A stretch of DNA of 33,540 bases, from positions 1-33,540 of the IMG/VR virus record IMGVR_UViG_3300017772_001542. One strand, 5' to 3'. Source of the DNA: a virus. Each line of letters begins with the position of its first letter. Within the stretch, counting starts at the first letter, position 1. Position numbers and translations under genes: made by a program. Shown in pieces: positions 1 to 7,881 of this stretch. Under the pieces are notes generated by a model, which did no database searches, was not told the origin of the DNA, and worked only from the letters and a program-made list of their open reading frames with translations.

Positions 1-1
1 A

Positions 2-1402
2 ATGCAACCCAATGGTGTAGAGAAGATGAGAATACCACAGTTTGGTATTATCCCTACAGACAGTGAAGGTCGTGTATGGATTGATTGGAGTCAAAAGAGT
101 AAGAGAGTATCCTTAACAGATCTTCCTAAAGACTTTGGTGGTGCAGTTGTTATCGTGGACGTGACAGCCGCAGGTATAACCAACCCAGCGCCTACAGCCA
201 TAGGATCTGTATATTCTGGTGAAGTACAAGCGGCAGTTCTAGGAACAATGTTTAACGGAACTAACATTCAACGTCCTGATTGGGCTTCTATGGCAGAACT
301 ACTTGGTCTTGTGGTTGGTGGACTTCTATTAATCGCATTAAGCAAATGGATGATAGTAGGGCTGATAGCAACAGTAGGTCTTATTGGATCAGTTATACCA
401 TATTCAATGCACATGTATGCTACAGAAAAGATGTTAATAGATGTAACAGCCCCTACCATTGTCTTTGTAATCATAGCACTACAAGTATATGGTATTAAGT
501 TTGTTAGAGAATTCTTAGAGAAACAAGCTATTAAGAAACAATTTGGTGGATATGCTTCACCAGAAGTTGTGGAGATCCTACAGAAGAACCCACAACTAAT
601 TAAAGAAGGTCAGAAGAAAGAAGTAAGTATTGTATTCTCTGATCTTAGAGGTTTCACCCCATTGGGTGAATCGTTCGGAAATGATGTTAAAGGTTTGACA
701 ACAGTGATGAACAATTATATGGATGCAATTACACAACCTGTGTTAGATGCAAGTGGAATGATCATCAAATACATTGGTGACGCAACTATGCACATACACA
801 ACGCTCCTGTTAATGATCCTAGCCATCCGAAAACGGCAGTTCAGACAGGACTAAACATGCTTAAAGCAGTGGAGAAATTTAATGAAAAACTTATGGAACA
901 AGGTAAACCGCAAGTGGGTATGGGTGCCGGCATTAATACTGGCCTTGGTTATATTGGAGAGATGGGTTCTACATCCAGACACTCCTATGATATCCTCGGA
1001 GACAGTGTCAGTACAGCCGCAAGACTAGAAAGCGCATGCAAAGGGTATGGGGTTCTTTTAATTGTAGGACCCCATACCTACAACCTAACAGAAGATGATT
1101 TCTTCTATCTCAAACTAGACGATCTTGCAGTTAAAGGTAAGAGTGTGGGTTTAGAGATATATACGGTATTAGATATTGACCGTAACAAACATGGTGCGGA
1201 TATGCTCAATCACAACACCATGCATAACTTCTATGGAACACAACATTTTGATTCGGCTATTGAGATTTGTAAAGATCTGAAAGGCAAGTTTGAAGGTCAT
1301 ATGGATGACTATTATGACATCTGGATTGAACGTTGTAAGTATATGAAGACACAAGATCTCCCAAAGGATTGGGATGGGATCTTTAGAGCAACATCAAAAT
1401 AA
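2..1402 (+). CDS. CHASE2-type membrane adenylate cyclase, 5'-partial
   Basis: Class III nucleotidyl cyclase predicted to make cAMP from ATP at the inner membrane. Residues 1-95 match only the C-terminal end of a CHASE2 extracytoplasmic sensor, so the gene should begin upstream of the window. Three hydrophobic helices lie at about 97-115, 117-137 and 146-164, followed by a cyclase homology domain at about 205-390. The two metal aspartates are present (FSDLRGFT D214; YIGDATM D260), as are the adenine-selecting pair Lys256 and Asp330 (SYDILGD) and the transition-state Arg341. The usual Asn of the GDxVNxAxRL motif is Ser337 (GDSVSTAARL). The C-terminal 75 residues are outside the domain and not recognised. 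The gene is followed by a phage early promoter and shares base usage with its neighbours, so host contamination is unlikely. Family assignment is strong; activity is inferred. Confidence 0.88.
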   Translation: MQPNGVEKMRIPQFGIIPTDSEGRVWIDWSQKSKRVSLTDLPKDFGGAVVIVDVTAAGITNPAPTAIGSVYSGEVQAAVLGTMFNGTNIQRPDWASMAELLGLVVGGLLLIALSKWMIVGLIATVGLIGSVIPYSMHMYATEKMLIDVTAPTIVFVIIALQVYGIKFVREFLEKQAIKKQFGGYASPEVVEILQKNPQLIKEGQKKEVSIVFSDLRGFTPLGESFGNDVKGLTTVMNNYMDAITQPVLDASGMIIKYIGDATMHIHNAPVNDPSHPKTAVQTGLNMLKAVEKFNEKLMEQGKPQVGMGAGINTGLGYIGEMGSTSRHSYDILGDSVSTAARLESACKGYGVLLIVGPHTYNLTEDDFFYLKLDDLAVKGKSVGLEIYTVLDIDRNKHGADMLNHNTMHNFYGTQHFDSAIEICKDLKGKFEGHMDDYYDIWIERCKYMKTQDLPKDWDGIFRATSK

Positions 1403-1426
1403 ATCGTTATTAAAACAAATTAGTTC

Positions 1427-1455
1427 TTGACAACTGCGAATCTATACGCTATAAA
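1427..1455 (+). promoter_or_regulatory. sigma70-like early promoter
   Basis: TTGACA at 1427-1432, a 17-bp spacer and TATAAA at 1450-1455. The spacer carries CGAATC at 1437-1442. It drives the two small genes at 1488 and 1729. Confidence 0.85.
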
Positions 1456-1490
1456 GTAGGTATAGAAACAAAGAAAGCGAGAATCACATG
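1448..1490 (+). repeat. promoter/leader cassette, copy A
   Basis: The 43 bp from just before the -10 box to the ATG of the 1488 gene match 30659-30701 at 42 of 43 positions. A third, diverged relative ends at the ATG at 30112. The repeat contains the -10, the A-rich untranslated leader and the ribosome site (AAGCGAGAATCACATG). Confidence 0.9.
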
Positions 1491-1718
1491 TTTAGAATTC
1501 CTAATTTTTACCAAGACGAAGTTTCCTTCCAAGAGGGTTGGAATGCTATGAAAGCCCACGGATGTGGTGATACTCTTGAAGGCATGAATGCTATGCAACG
1601 TTGTTGGGAAGAGCACTGTGCATCAGGTGAAGAAGATGACGAATTCTTTGAGAACTATGAATACGAAGTAAATGCATACAATGCAGTGTTCTCAAACATG
1701 CAACCAATGTTCGCTTAG
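1488..1718 (+). CDS. small acidic early protein, unknown
   Basis: A 76-residue acidic protein with Cys at three places (HGCGD, QRCWEEHCA) and no recognised family. It starts at the ATG that ends the conserved promoter/leader cassette, with AAGCGAGAA as ribosome site. Its position directly behind a strong sigma70-like promoter suggests early expression, as for many small T4-type host-takeover proteins; that role is inferred from position only. Confidence 0.75.
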   Translation: MFRIPNFYQDEVSFQEGWNAMKAHGCGDTLEGMNAMQRCWEEHCASGEEDDEFFENYEYEVNAYNAVFSNMQPMFA

Positions 1719-1728
1719 GAGATATATT

Positions 1729-1950
1729 ATGGAAGTCTATACATTCAACGCATATGGCGTAACTTGGAGTGAAGAGCACGGAACTTATACACGTGCTATA
1801 CAAGCCGCCACCAAAGAACTTCTGTGGAAATTCGCAGGGTCTAGGGATGGTGCGTGGTTCCAGAAGGGGATCACTAATGAGTTAGATTGGGTTGAAGGAG
1901 ACTTCTGGCAAAGTACACATAAGTGCACGGAACCCTTATTCAAAGATTAG
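1729..1950 (+). CDS. small protein, unknown
   Basis: A 73-residue protein rich in aromatic residues (VTWSEEHG, DWVEGDFWQS). The ATG at 1729 is chosen because TAGGAGA at 1716-1722 sits 6-7 nt upstream; this ribosome site overlaps the stop of the preceding gene, so the two are cotranscribed. No family recognised. Confidence 0.72.
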   Translation: MEVYTFNAYGVTWSEEHGTYTRAIQAATKELLWKFAGSRDGAWFQKGITNELDWVEGDFWQSTHKCTEPLFKD

Positions 1951-1953
1951 GGG

Positions 1954-1982
1954 TTGACAAGACCGAATCAATATGATATATT
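1954..1982 (+). promoter_or_regulatory. sigma70-like promoter with extended -10
   Basis: TTGACA 1954-1959, 17-bp spacer, TATATT 1977-1982 preceded by TGA (extended -10). CGAATC occurs in the spacer at 1964-1969, at the same offset as in the promoter at 1427. Confidence 0.82.
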
Positions 1983-2011
1983 AGTTATGAAAACAAATAA
2001 TGGAGAATACA

Positions 2012-2986
2012 ATGTCACATGAAGTAGAAATTATCGACGGTGTTGCTCAAATGGCTTATGCGGGTGATACACCTTGGCATGGTTTGGGTACAAAGGTATC
2101 TAACGAATTGACACCAGTACAGATGATGCGCAAAGCGGGTCTGGATTGGGAAGTTGAAAAGCATGATTCATATGTAAACGTCAATGGTAAACAGATCAAG
2201 ACTGGTCAACAGTCTCTTATCCGTACCTCTGATAACTCAGTTTTGACCAATGTTGGTGAGAACTGGAACCCTGTGCAAAACGAAACTGCATTTGAATTCT
2301 TTGCAGAGTACATTGCCGCAGGGGATATGGAGATGCATACCGCAGGATCGCTTAAGGGTGGTCAACAGGTATGGGCTTTGGCTAAGGTCAAAGAAAGCTT
2401 CGATGTGTTTGGTGATGATACAGTAGAATCATTCTTACTGTTCTCTAATCCACACATGTACGGCAAATCAATTGATGTACGTTTCACACCTGTACGTGTG
2501 GTTTGTAATAACACATTGACTATGTCACTTAACGCTAACGATAAGCGTGTTGAGAAAGTGTCACACCGTAAAGCTTTTGACCCACAACAGGCTAAAGAGC
2601 ACTTGGGTATCGCACACCAGAAGTTTGAGAAGTATAAAGAGATGGCTCAGTTCATTGGATCACGCCGTTATGGTGCCGAAGAACTCATCAACTTCTACAA
2701 CGAAGTGTACCCACACACAGATAGCAAACGTAAGGTTGCATCAGTTAATTCAATTGATGATCTATCACGTCAGGCACGTAACTGCTACGATGTGTTGGAA
2801 AGTCAACCGGGTGCTAACTATGCTGAAGGATCTTGGTGGCAAGCATTCAATTCAGTAACATATGTTACAGACCACCTTCAAGGTCGTAACGCAGAAAACC
2901 GATTACACAGTCAGTGGTTCGGTGCAAACCAAAACCGCAAGATCAAAGCGGCAGAGAAGGCAGTGCAATACGCACTGGCTTCATAG
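2012..2986 (+). CDS. DUF932 phage/plasmid-type protein
   Basis: A 324-residue protein recognised as DUF932 (phage/plasmid-like TIGR03299 type) by the N-terminal TPWHGLGTKV motif, the central FTPVRVVCNNTL block and the C-terminal WWQAFNSVTYVTDH stretch. The biochemical role of this family is not established. The ATG at 2012 is preferred over the in-frame ATG at 2000 because GGAG at 2002-2005 is then correctly placed. It is the first gene behind its own sigma70-like promoter, so probably early and abundant. Length is typical for the family. Confidence 0.88.
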   Translation: MSHEVEIIDGVAQMAYAGDTPWHGLGTKVSNELTPVQMMRKAGLDWEVEKHDSYVNVNGKQIKTGQQSLIRTSDNSVLTNVGENWNPVQNETAFEFFAEYIAAGDMEMHTAGSLKGGQQVWALAKVKESFDVFGDDTVESFLLFSNPHMYGKSIDVRFTPVRVVCNNTLTMSLNANDKRVEKVSHRKAFDPQQAKEHLGIAHQKFEKYKEMAQFIGSRRYGAEELINFYNEVYPHTDSKRKVASVNSIDDLSRQARNCYDVLESQPGANYAEGSWWQAFNSVTYVTDHLQGRNAENRLHSQWFGANQNRKIKAAEKAVQYALAS

Positions 2987-2995
2987 GAGATGAGT

Positions 2996-3178
2996 ATGAA
3001 ATTAGTTATGGACAAACGTGATCCAGACCTATATGCCGAAGATGTTAGCGAAGCAGAGTTTATTTCTCTGCAAGCTACCATTCGTACATTGAATATAGAT
3101 TTGATGGATGACAACTTTGAGCAATATCAATTCTTTGTAGAACGAGTTGGTGATAAAGCCTACATTCGTAGGAAATAA
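2996..3178 (+). CDS. small protein, unknown
   Basis: A 60-residue protein that follows the DUF932 gene after 9 nt and is probably cotranscribed. TAGGAG at 2984-2989 favours the ATG at 2996 over the one at 2990. It is charged, with the C-terminal stretch FFVERVGDKAYIRRK and no recognised domain. Confidence 0.65.
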   Translation: MKLVMDKRDPDLYAEDVSEAEFISLQATIRTLNIDLMDDNFEQYQFFVERVGDKAYIRRK

Positions 3179-3182
3179 ATGT

Positions 3183-3190
3183 TATAAATA
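3183..3190 (+). promoter_or_regulatory. T4-type late promoter octamer
   Basis: An exact TATAAATA lies 21 bp before the TTG start at 3212, in the gap after the early genes. This is the late promoter consensus of T4-type phages. It opens the block of structural- and lysis-type genes. Confidence 0.7.
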
Positions 3191-3211
3191 GAAGCAACAA
3201 GGAGAATTACT

Positions 3212-3973
3212 TTGAAAACGATTTTAGATATCAGGGATGAGGGTGACGTATTACTAGAAACTCGTCAATCCGATAGGTACGAAAAAGAAGTTGCTGACTA
3301 TGTCAATGCAATGAAAGACTGGTCGGCAGAACGTCCGAAGGTCAGTACTAAGTATTCTGATGTTCTTATAAAATCAGAAGGTGGAGAACAGTCTTGGCTT
3401 GAGGTCAAGATGAATCACACCGACAACTTGGCAAATCCACGTATCTACTTTGATGGTAGAAAGTGGGCAACTACTTATAGTATGAAGTCTGCTCATAAAG
3501 CAGTTGAGATTATGAACAAGTCGGACTCTGCCAAGCAGTTTATCAAAGCTATCTCTGAATTCAGTGGTATCAAGAACCCCAAGATCCCTACAACCAAAAC
3601 AGGTTTGAAGGATAAGGATGCAGTTCCTTTAAATGTAATGAAGGAATACTTTTCTCAACCGGGGATTAATAGGTATCTTACATCGTTGCCTAATGTAAAT
3701 CTTGGTGAGGTTATCACAGATCACTACTTGAATAATAAAGCAGAACCTGCATTCTATATGCAAGCGGGTGATGACTTCTATATGGTTGGTAGAACCAACC
3801 CTCTTAAATTAAAAGGAAACATACCTCTACTATCTGGAATAGGTGCATTTAAAGTGCGTGTATCGACTAGATCTCAGTACTATGAAGTGCAAGCTGAGTT
3901 GAAAATCATGAAGATGCCAGACAGTAAGTATTCCCTTAAGCCTAAAACACGTAAAAAGAATCCACTAAAGTAA
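3212..3973 (+). CDS. candidate PD-(D/E)XK nuclease-like protein
   Basis: A 253-residue protein. The segment SDVLIKSEGGEQSWLEVKM (D50 ... E64-x-K66) has the spacing of a PD-(D/E)XK nuclease core: an aspartate ending one strand and E-x-K on the next. Glu24 could be the helical acidic residue. The C-terminus is strongly basic (KPKTRKKNPLK). The start is a TTG at 3212 with AAGGAG at 3199-3204. It is the first gene after a late-type promoter and lies next to virion-type genes, so a role in DNA processing or packaging is possible. The fold is inferred from one motif; the family is not recognised. Confidence 0.6.
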   Translation: MKTILDIRDEGDVLLETRQSDRYEKEVADYVNAMKDWSAERPKVSTKYSDVLIKSEGGEQSWLEVKMNHTDNLANPRIYFDGRKWATTYSMKSAHKAVEIMNKSDSAKQFIKAISEFSGIKNPKIPTTKTGLKDKDAVPLNVMKEYFSQPGINRYLTSLPNVNLGEVITDHYLNNKAEPAFYMQAGDDFYMVGRTNPLKLKGNIPLLSGIGAFKVRVSTRSQYYEVQAELKIMKMPDSKYSLKPKTRKKNPLK

Positions 3974-3982
3974 GGACAGAAC

Positions 3983-4213
3983 ATGGCATGGGTAGCAGTA
4001 CCAAATAACCCTCAATGGGAATACAACAACTCACCTTCGGATCCGGGGGTGGGTTCTCCTCATCGTGCACTATGGTTAAAACAAACCAATGGTGTTAGAA
4101 CATTTGGTTCTGGATCAGGTGCTCATCAGGTGTACACTGAAGTTCGTAAAGTTGGTGACACAACTAGAACTAGAGGTGAACTAAGCAAAACATTCTGGGA
4201 TAGTCGTGCCTAA
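3983..4213 (+). CDS. conserved small phage protein
   Basis: A 76-residue protein of a type I recognise from marine phages (N-terminal MAWVAVP, RALWLKQTNG, C-terminal RGELSKTFWDSRA). The function is not established; its place in the late block suggests a virion or assembly component. AAGGAC at 3972 serves as ribosome site, and its stop overlaps the next ATG by one base. Confidence 0.78.
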   Translation: MAWVAVPNNPQWEYNNSPSDPGVGSPHRALWLKQTNGVRTFGSGSGAHQVYTEVRKVGDTTRTRGELSKTFWDSRA

Positions 4214-5442
4214 TGTTATCCTTTAATGAATCAATGCTTACTGAGCAAAAGAATACTCATATGACACACATTGAGGATAAGGTTCTCTATGGTGGTGTTG
4301 ATGGTACTCGACAAGCTATCAACGCATTGCGTGAGTTACGTGATATGTTAGGTGGTGCTCACAAAGGTAACGTCTCTATCAAATGGGATGGTGCTCCTGC
4401 GATCTTCTGTGGGACTGACCCTAATGATGGTGAATTCTTTGTTGCCAAGAAAGGCATATTTAATAAGAACCCCAAGGTATATAAGACTGCCGCCGAAGTT
4501 GATGCTGACACTAAAGGTGATCTAGCTGATAAACTTAAGGCGGCATTGAGGTATCTACCATCTTTGGGGATTAAAGGTATAATCCAAGGCGACTTTCTGT
4601 TTGGCCCTGGAGACACAAAAAAGGAGAAGATAAACGGTGAAGATCTCATCACTTTTCATCCTAACACTATTGTCTATGCTGTTCCTGCTAATAGTACTGC
4701 CGCAAGAGAAATCAAAAGCGCACAAATTGGAATCGTTTGGCACACATCCTATAGCGGTAACGACTTTGAAAGCCTTAGAGCTTCCTATGGAGTAGATGTA
4801 TCCAACTTCAAGAAATCCCGAAACGTATGGTCACAAGATGCTATGTTAAGAGATATGACATCTATGACAATGACTGCAAAGGAAACTGAGAATGTTACTA
4901 AGATCCTTAGCGAGTGTGGTAAACTATTCAATACCATCTCAGGAACAACTCTACGGAGTCTCGAATCGAACAAAGTCCTCGCACAACATATTGAACAGTA
5001 CAACAACACGTTTGTCAGAAGTGGGACGATCATCAAAAACACAACCACTCATACCGCAGGTCTCATCCGTTGGATCAAAGGCAAATACCAAAAGGAAATA
5101 GACAAGCTAAAGACCGAAAAGGGTAAGAACAGACGTAGAGATGCTTTAAACGAGTTATTGTCGTTCTTCTCACCTGCTAACAAACAATCTTTAATTCGTA
5201 TGTTTGAAATGCAAAAACTTATTGTATTAGCCAAATTAAAACTTATAAATAGTCTTAATAAACTAAGTAAAACTAAAACCTTCGTTAAGACCAAAACTGG
5301 TTACAAAGTAACTGGTGAAGAGGGTTATGTAGCAATTGATAAACTTGGCGGTGATGCAGTGAAAATCGTTGATCGTATGGAGTTCTCCTACAACAACTTT
5401 TCACCCGATACATTAAAAGGATGGGACAAACCAGGAAGATGA
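4213..5442 (+). CDS. DUF6267-like protein with nucleotidyltransferase-type KxDG motif
   Basis: A 409-residue protein resembling the DUF6267 proteins of marine T4-type phages. VSIKWDGAPAIF (K57, D59, G60) matches motif I of the ATP-dependent DNA/RNA ligase and capping superfamily, where the Lys is the nucleotidyl acceptor. Further candidate motifs are VAKKGIF (77-83, Ia-like), IIQGDFLFG (123-131, III-like), ITFHPNTIVYAVP (146-158, IV-like) and IGIVWHT (172-178). The C-terminal half is helical and basic and matches no ligase domain I know. Start and end are well placed between tight neighbours. The ligase-like fold is my inference. Confidence 0.75.
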   Translation: MLSFNESMLTEQKNTHMTHIEDKVLYGGVDGTRQAINALRELRDMLGGAHKGNVSIKWDGAPAIFCGTDPNDGEFFVAKKGIFNKNPKVYKTAAEVDADTKGDLADKLKAALRYLPSLGIKGIIQGDFLFGPGDTKKEKINGEDLITFHPNTIVYAVPANSTAAREIKSAQIGIVWHTSYSGNDFESLRASYGVDVSNFKKSRNVWSQDAMLRDMTSMTMTAKETENVTKILSECGKLFNTISGTTLRSLESNKVLAQHIEQYNNTFVRSGTIIKNTTTHTAGLIRWIKGKYQKEIDKLKTEKGKNRRRDALNELLSFFSPANKQSLIRMFEMQKLIVLAKLKLINSLNKLSKTKTFVKTKTGYKVTGEEGYVAIDKLGGDAVKIVDRMEFSYNNFSPDTLKGWDKPGR

Positions 5443-5445
5443 CAA

Positions 5446-5898
5446 ATGACATTCAGAGATAAAATTCTAGAAAACTTAGAATTCAGAGACTTATCTGAGG
5501 ATCCATGTTGGGATACTCATAAACAAGTAGGAACTAAAATGAAGGGGGGCAAAGAAGTCCCTAATTGTGTTCCTAAAGAAGAAGTAGTGCAAGAACTCAC
5601 TTCTGCTGAAAAGAAGCTTATTAATCAAATGTATGACAAAAAGGGTAACCTTACACCTATGGGTAAGAAGGTTATGGCTCATGGTAAAGCAAACAGCAAA
5701 CTTACTCCTAAAGCAAGAGATGCTGATAATGCGAGACGTAAAGAATACAAAGCATTTCAAAAGAGCAAAGCTAACGAAGCTAAAAAGCCCGGTCTGTGGG
5801 ATAATATGCATGCTCGTAGGAAAGCTGGTAAACCAAAACTTAAGCCCGGTGATAAGAATTATCCTAAAACTCTTGACATTGAAAAGAGTAAAAAATAA
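5446..5898 (+). CDS. basic conserved phage protein
   Basis: A 150-residue, Lys-rich protein. Two short blocks recur in marine phage proteins: CWDTHKQVG...VPNCVPKEE (22-46) and KPGLWDNMHARRKAG (113-127). The C-terminus is basic and low in hydrophobic residues. It begins 3 nt after the preceding stop and its last base is the first base of the next ATG. A nucleic-acid-binding or virion-internal role fits the composition but is not shown. Confidence 0.72.
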   Translation: MTFRDKILENLEFRDLSEDPCWDTHKQVGTKMKGGKEVPNCVPKEEVVQELTSAEKKLINQMYDKKGNLTPMGKKVMAHGKANSKLTPKARDADNARRKEYKAFQKSKANEAKKPGLWDNMHARRKAGKPKLKPGDKNYPKTLDIEKSKK

Positions 5899-6497
5899 TG
5901 AAAACCTTTAAGTTGTTCTTAGAACGAAACTACGCCAAAGAGTACGAAAACTACCAAGGCAAGCCTGAGCAAATCGAGAAGCGTTCTTCTCGTAACAAGG
6001 CACGTAGACTAATGGCTAAAAAGATGAATGTCAAGGGTAAAGATGTTGGACATAAGGATAATGATCCACTGAACAACGATCCTAAGAACTTGCGTCTTGA
6101 AGATCCGTCAGTCAATCGTAGAGAGCCACGTCTTCGTGACAATCCTGTTGAGGAGTCTGTACAAGAGTTTAACGGTCCTCGTAGCAGAGGTCTATTACAT
6201 CGTAAAGGTGTAAAGGGTACATCTTTTGCAAATAAGATGAATAAAACTCATTCTCAAAACAAAACAGACCAACAGAAAGCCGCCGCTCGTCAGAAAGCCG
6301 CCGCCGCAGATCATGCCGCCTTCCGTAAGAAGTATCCTAACATCAAATTCGATGAGGATAATGTTGATGAATTGGCAATGACACTCAAGTCATTACGTAA
6401 ATCGGGTATTAACAGAAAAGATCTTGACAAACAGACTAAAAGTGTTAAAACAGATCTTAAAGCTCTTCGTAGTAGGTTAAATAAGGTAAAGAAATGA
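5898..6497 (+). CDS. HNH-like basic protein
   Basis: A 199-residue basic protein. Its N-terminal third, with SSRNKARRLMAKK followed by KDVGHKDNDPLNNDPKNLRL, has the layout of phage HNH nucleases (VDHKDGNPLNN...NLR). The first His of the usual DHKDG is preceded by Gly here and Gly of DG is Asn, so catalysis is uncertain. The C-terminal part has an Ala/Lys-rich helix (QQKAAARQKAAAADHAAF) and a Leu/Lys-rich tail. It is tightly coupled to both neighbours by 1-4 nt overlaps. Confidence 0.68.
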   Translation: MKTFKLFLERNYAKEYENYQGKPEQIEKRSSRNKARRLMAKKMNVKGKDVGHKDNDPLNNDPKNLRLEDPSVNRREPRLRDNPVEESVQEFNGPRSRGLLHRKGVKGTSFANKMNKTHSQNKTDQQKAAARQKAAAADHAAFRKKYPNIKFDEDNVDELAMTLKSLRKSGINRKDLDKQTKSVKTDLKALRSRLNKVKK

Positions 6498-6937
6498 AAT
6501 CATTCCTAAAATTCCAAGAAGATTGTTACGATCCTAATAAACACCAAGAAGGTACGCCCCAAGCTACTGCACGTGCAAAAGCTATAATGCAACCTAACGA
6601 AGAAGTTGAAGATGTGGATGAAGTTCTATCCATTAAACAACGTAGGGATCGTGGCATAGCGGCACGTAAGAATAAGACTAAAATGAAGATGGGTCGCAGA
6701 AGAGCGGCAAATAAGATAGCTTCTACTGATAAACTGAAGAAACGTGCACAAAGACAGGCTCGTAACCAAATGGCTCTTAAGATTGCCAAGGACGGTCCTA
6801 AAAAAGACATGACTCCTGCACGTAAAGCAGAGATTGAGAAGCGTTTAAATAAGATGAAACCACGTATAAATAATATTGCAAAACGTATGATGAAAGATGT
6901 ACGTAAGGCAGAGATAGCAAGAAAACGTGGAAAGTAG
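6494..6937 (+). CDS. very basic conserved phage protein
   Basis: A 147-residue protein with an acidic patch (EEVEDVDEVLS, 36-46) followed by more than 90 residues dominated by Lys and Arg (KMKMGRRRAANKIA, RLNKMKPRINNIAKRM). Similar acidic-then-basic proteins are common in marine T4-type phages; the role is unknown. Strong charge suggests DNA binding or packing. It overlaps the preceding gene by 4 nt (ATGA). Confidence 0.72.
   Translation: MKSFLKFQEDCYDPNKHQEGTPQATARAKAIMQPNEEVEDVDEVLSIKQRRDRGIAARKNKTKMKMGRRRAANKIASTDKLKKRAQRQARNQMALKIAKDGPKKDMTPARKAEIEKRLNKMKPRINNIAKRMMKDVRKAEIARKRGK
6865..6872 (+). promoter_or_regulatory. possible late promoter octamer inside a gene
   Basis: An exact TATAAATA lies 74 bp before the ATG at 6946, within the end of the preceding coding region. 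Phage late promoters can lie inside genes, but chance is possible in A/T-rich coding sequence. Confidence 0.35.
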
Positions 6938-6945
6938 TATTACTT

Positions 6946-7881
6946 ATGGCAATCGCATCATTTAGCCAGTTCTTAGTTGAAGAGGAACAAGCTGTTTATT
7001 TTACCTTTGGTAGAATGAATCCTCCGACTATTGGTCATGAGAAATTATTGAAGAAACTGGCATCAACTGCGGGTAGAAATCCTTATAGGGTGTATCTATC
7101 ACAAAGCCAAGATAAGAATAAGAATCCTTTGTCATACAAAGACAAGGTAAAGTATGCTCGTAAGATGTTCCCAAAGCATGCTCGTCAAATTATGATTAAT
7201 AATAAAGTTAAGACGGTATTTGATATTGCAACAACATTATATAACGATGGTTTCAAAACTATCGTAATGGTTGTAGGATCTGATCGTGTAAACGAATTTG
7301 ATATACTATTGAATAAGTATAATGGAACCAAGTCTAGACACGGTTTCTATAACTTTAAGAAGATAACAGTCGTATCGGCTGGTGAAAGAGATCCAGATGC
7401 AGACGGTGCTGAAGGCGCATCTGCTAGTAAGCAAAGAGCAAGTGCAAAAGCAAACGACTTTACAACTTTCTCCCAAGGTCTCCCTAAACCATTAAGCAAT
7501 TCTGATGCAAAGAAACTGTTCAGTGATATCCGTAACGCTATGGGTATTAGAGAGCAAGCATCATTTAGGCACCACGTAGAACTCGAATCAGTTTCTGAGG
7601 AACGTGAAGCCTTTGTTAACGGAGACCTATTCACGGTAGGAGAGTCCGTCATAATAAAAGACACCAATGAGGTAGGTAATATCTCAGTACTTGGTGCCAA
7701 CTATGTTATTGTCGAGACAGCCACAGGACGTACACGTCAATGGTTGAAATCGGTAGAAAAGATAGAATCGGTTGTTGAACCTGTTAAAGAGGAAATAACT
7801 AAATCTGAGACCCTTGCAAAATATTCATTTGCAAGTTACGTTAAAATATATCCAGATGGGGGAACAAGTGATAAGTTTTAA
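6946..7881 (+). CDS. cytidylyltransferase/NMNAT-like nucleotidyltransferase
   Basis: A 311-residue protein. The N-terminal 170 residues form a nucleotidylyltransferase Rossmann domain: FGRMNPPTIGH (21-31) is the T/HxGH ATP-binding signature, VVGSDRV (109-115) follows, and SASKQR (159-164) sits where ISSTxxR ends the active site. The nearest described activity is nicotinate/nicotinamide mononucleotide adenylyltransferase, which would support NAD synthesis. The family is common in T4-type marine phages but its substrate is unproven. A C-terminal ~110-residue extension contains an SH3-like block (VGESVIIKDTNEVGNISVLG). It overlaps the next gene by 14 nt. Confidence 0.85.
   Translation: MAIASFSQFLVEEEQAVYFTFGRMNPPTIGHEKLLKKLASTAGRNPYRVYLSQSQDKNKNPLSYKDKVKYARKMFPKHARQIMINNKVKTVFDIATTLYNDGFKTIVMVVGSDRVNEFDILLNKYNGTKSRHGFYNFKKITVVSAGERDPDADGAEGASASKQRASAKANDFTTFSQGLPKPLSNSDAKKLFSDIRNAMGIREQASFRHHVELESVSEEREAFVNGDLFTVGESVIIKDTNEVGNISVLGANYVIVETATGRTRQWLKSVEKIESVVEPVKEEITKSETLAKYSFASYVKIYPDGGTSDKF

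Noticed and set aside
268-474. Minus-strand open frames, here and throughout the window (for example 31371-31835, 10766-11068)
   Set aside because: They lie opposite well-supported + strand genes, lack ribosome sites and have no recognisable protein features; no - strand gene is supported.
2-1402. Host DNA contamination as source of the adenylate cyclase
   Set aside because: The next promoter at 1427 is almost identical to one 29 kb away in clear phage context, there is no break in composition, and the strand and spacing match the phage genes.
5244-5251. TATAAATA inside the DUF6267-like gene (also 16189-16196 inside the 5' nuclease gene)
   Set aside because: About 200 and 110 bp from the next start and inside coding sequence; chance occurrence in A/T-rich codons is as likely.
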